Part shown: positions 63,202 to 64,000 of the stretch, in pieces | Layout of the letters: every line of letters begins with the position of its first letter | Position numbering within the stretch: position 1 is the stretch's first letter | Source of the DNA: Telluribacter roseus | Lineage (GTDB): Bacteria; Bacteroidota; Bacteroidia; Cytophagales; Spirosomataceae | NCBI RefSeq assembly: GCF_017355915.2 | Contig: NZ_JAFEUV020000001.1 | Coordinates: 372,001-436,000 of the forward strand | Length of the DNA: 64,000 nt | Direction of reading: 5' to 3' | Made by a program: the position numbers and the translations under genes | Notes under the pieces: model-generated | What the model was told of the DNA's origin: nothing | Database searches by the model: none | Seen by the model: only the letters and a program-made list of their open reading frames with translations

Positions 63202-63236
63202 ACTGTAGTGGGTTAATACCGCTACAGTATGAAATT
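63194..63236 (-). promoter_or_regulatory. 15-bp hairpin covering the start codon of the barrel gene
   Basis: AATTTCATACTGTAG (63194-63208) is perfectly complementary to CTACAGTATGAAATT (63222-63236), with a 13-nt loop. In the minus-strand mRNA the ATG lies in the 3' arm. No T-run follows, so it is not a terminator for the upstream amidase gene. It could block initiation until opened. Confidence 0.6.
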
Positions 63237-63269
63237 ATTGTGCCTAAAATGATTAATTCAGAAACAAAA

Positions 63270-64000
63270 TTAATCGAGCCTGGGGTGCTTGCGGTGGTGA
63301 TCCGTGGCATCCTGGTAAGCCTTGGCTACGGCCAGAACCTTATCTTCCTTCATGAGCTGCCCCATAAATGTAATACTGGTAGGAGTACCCTTCTGGCTGA
63401 ATCCGTTGGGCAGTACCACGCACGGATGCCCCGTCAGGTTGGTGATGGTGAGGTTGCCCCCGCCGTAGGTCGGTGACAGGTATACGTCTACGTTAGCCGT
63501 CTTGAGCGTCTTGTACATATCCTGAATGAGCTTCGTCCGCAGCCGGTTGGCTTGGATGTACTCTACTGCCGGTATAAAGCGGGCTGCCCGGAACACGTTA
63601 GGCCAGGCATTCTTGATCTGCCGCACCATCAGGTCGTCGCGGTTGGAGCGGGTGAGTTCGTCAAAAGCCGCCGCCCCTTCGGCCGACAGGATAATGGTCA
63701 TATCACCGGCCGGATAGCCGGAGGGCAGCTCCATGGGTACCAGTTCGGCTCCCAGTTTGCGGAGTGTCTCGAGTGTTGCCTGGTCGTTGGCTTTGTTGGG
63801 GTACTCCGCGTCAAAGGCTTTCTTTAGGTAGCCAATGCGGGTACCTTTCAGACTTTGCAGAGGAGCGTAGTTAAAGGGAGCTTCTATGATCGTAGCGTCC
63901 TGTCCGTCGGGGCCGTATATGGCGTTAAATACATAGGCGCAGTCTTCTACGGAGCGGGTGATGGGGCCAATCTTGTCCATGCTCCAGCTCAGCGCCATGG
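63270..64000 (-). CDS. Amidase signature family protein, N-terminal part outside window
   Basis: About 243 codons of the C-terminal part; the frame runs off the right edge. The visible piece has SMDKIGPITRSVEDCAYVFN, which is the region just after the catalytic Ser in amidase signature enzymes (AS fold; GatA-like), and LSPTYGGGNLTITNLTGHPC near the C-terminus. The Ser-cisSer-Lys residues lie outside. Specificity unknown. Confidence 0.85.
   Translation of the reverse strand, partial: MALSWSMDKIGPITRSVEDCAYVFNAIYGPDGQDATIIEAPFNYAPLQSLKGTRIGYLKKAFDAEYPNKANDQATLETLRKLGAELVPMELPSGYPAGDMTIILSAEGAAAFDELTRSNRDDLMVRQIKNAWPNVFRAARFIPAVEYIQANRLRTKLIQDMYKTLKTANVDVYLSPTYGGGNLTITNLTGHPCVVLPNGFSQKGTPTSITFMGQLMKEDKVLAVAKAYQDATDHHRKHPRLD

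Overview
The window looks like chromosomal DNA of a Cytophagales-type member of the Bacteroidota. The evidence is two SusC/SusD nutrient-uptake pairs, a complete gldK-gldL-gldM-gldN type IX secretion/gliding core with an SprF/PorP-like gene next to it and an SprE/PorW-like lipoprotein elsewhere, A-rich leaders without strong Shine-Dalgarno sequences, and several upstream copies of the Bacteroidota -7 element TAnnTTTG. No tRNA, rRNA, CRISPR array, insertion sequence or prophage was seen. One broken gene was found.

Layout. 1-9653 (minus): two SusC/SusD operons; the first is cut by the left edge, the second carries a small lipoprotein gene. 10282-14880: a secreted M20 amidohydrolase, then on the minus strand an inward-rectifier K+ channel, an LD-carboxypeptidase and a short-chain dehydrogenase in one tight operon, and a DciA-like gene. 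15217-17998 (plus): a SAM-I (S-box) riboswitch, a 34-codon ORF ending Asp-Cys-Cys-Cys-Met-Arg-Cys, then metY and metX. 18158-31796: mostly secreted or envelope housekeeping genes (M48 peptidase, YtcJ-like amidohydrolase lipoprotein, TolC-like protein, a large metzincin, PlsC-like acyltransferase, acyl-ACP desaturase, glycoside hydrolase, two GNATs, a beta-lactamase-fold serine hydrolase). 31868-37556: Trk/Ktr K+ uptake pair, a compact CHC2/Toprim primase-like protein, a BON lipoprotein, and two tandem DUF421 proteins with C-terminal zinc ribbons. 37872-38504: a frameshifted outer-membrane protein pseudogene. 38581-41959 (minus): the ATP synthase Fo genes plus delta, ending in a terminator with no alpha or gamma gene following. 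42099-49927 (plus): sprE/porW-like gene, PBP1A, glycerate kinase, uvrC. 50018-58171 (minus): gldN, gldM, gldL, gldK, sprF/porP, a HemD-family gene and a DUF4271 gene. 58231-64000: sucD, a small membrane protein, an operon of outer-membrane barrel, NCS2 purine permease and exported MTA/SAH nucleosidase, and an amidase cut by the right edge.

How the parts connect. The most interesting region is the metYX leader, where a SAM sensor and a probable cysteine-sensing leader peptide are stacked ahead of the homocysteine-forming genes. The barrel-permease-nucleosidase operon reads as a purine salvage route across the envelope, and its first start codon lies in a 15-bp hairpin arm. Most transcription units end in long, nearly perfect palindromic terminators; one hairpin of this kind sits between gldK and gldL.
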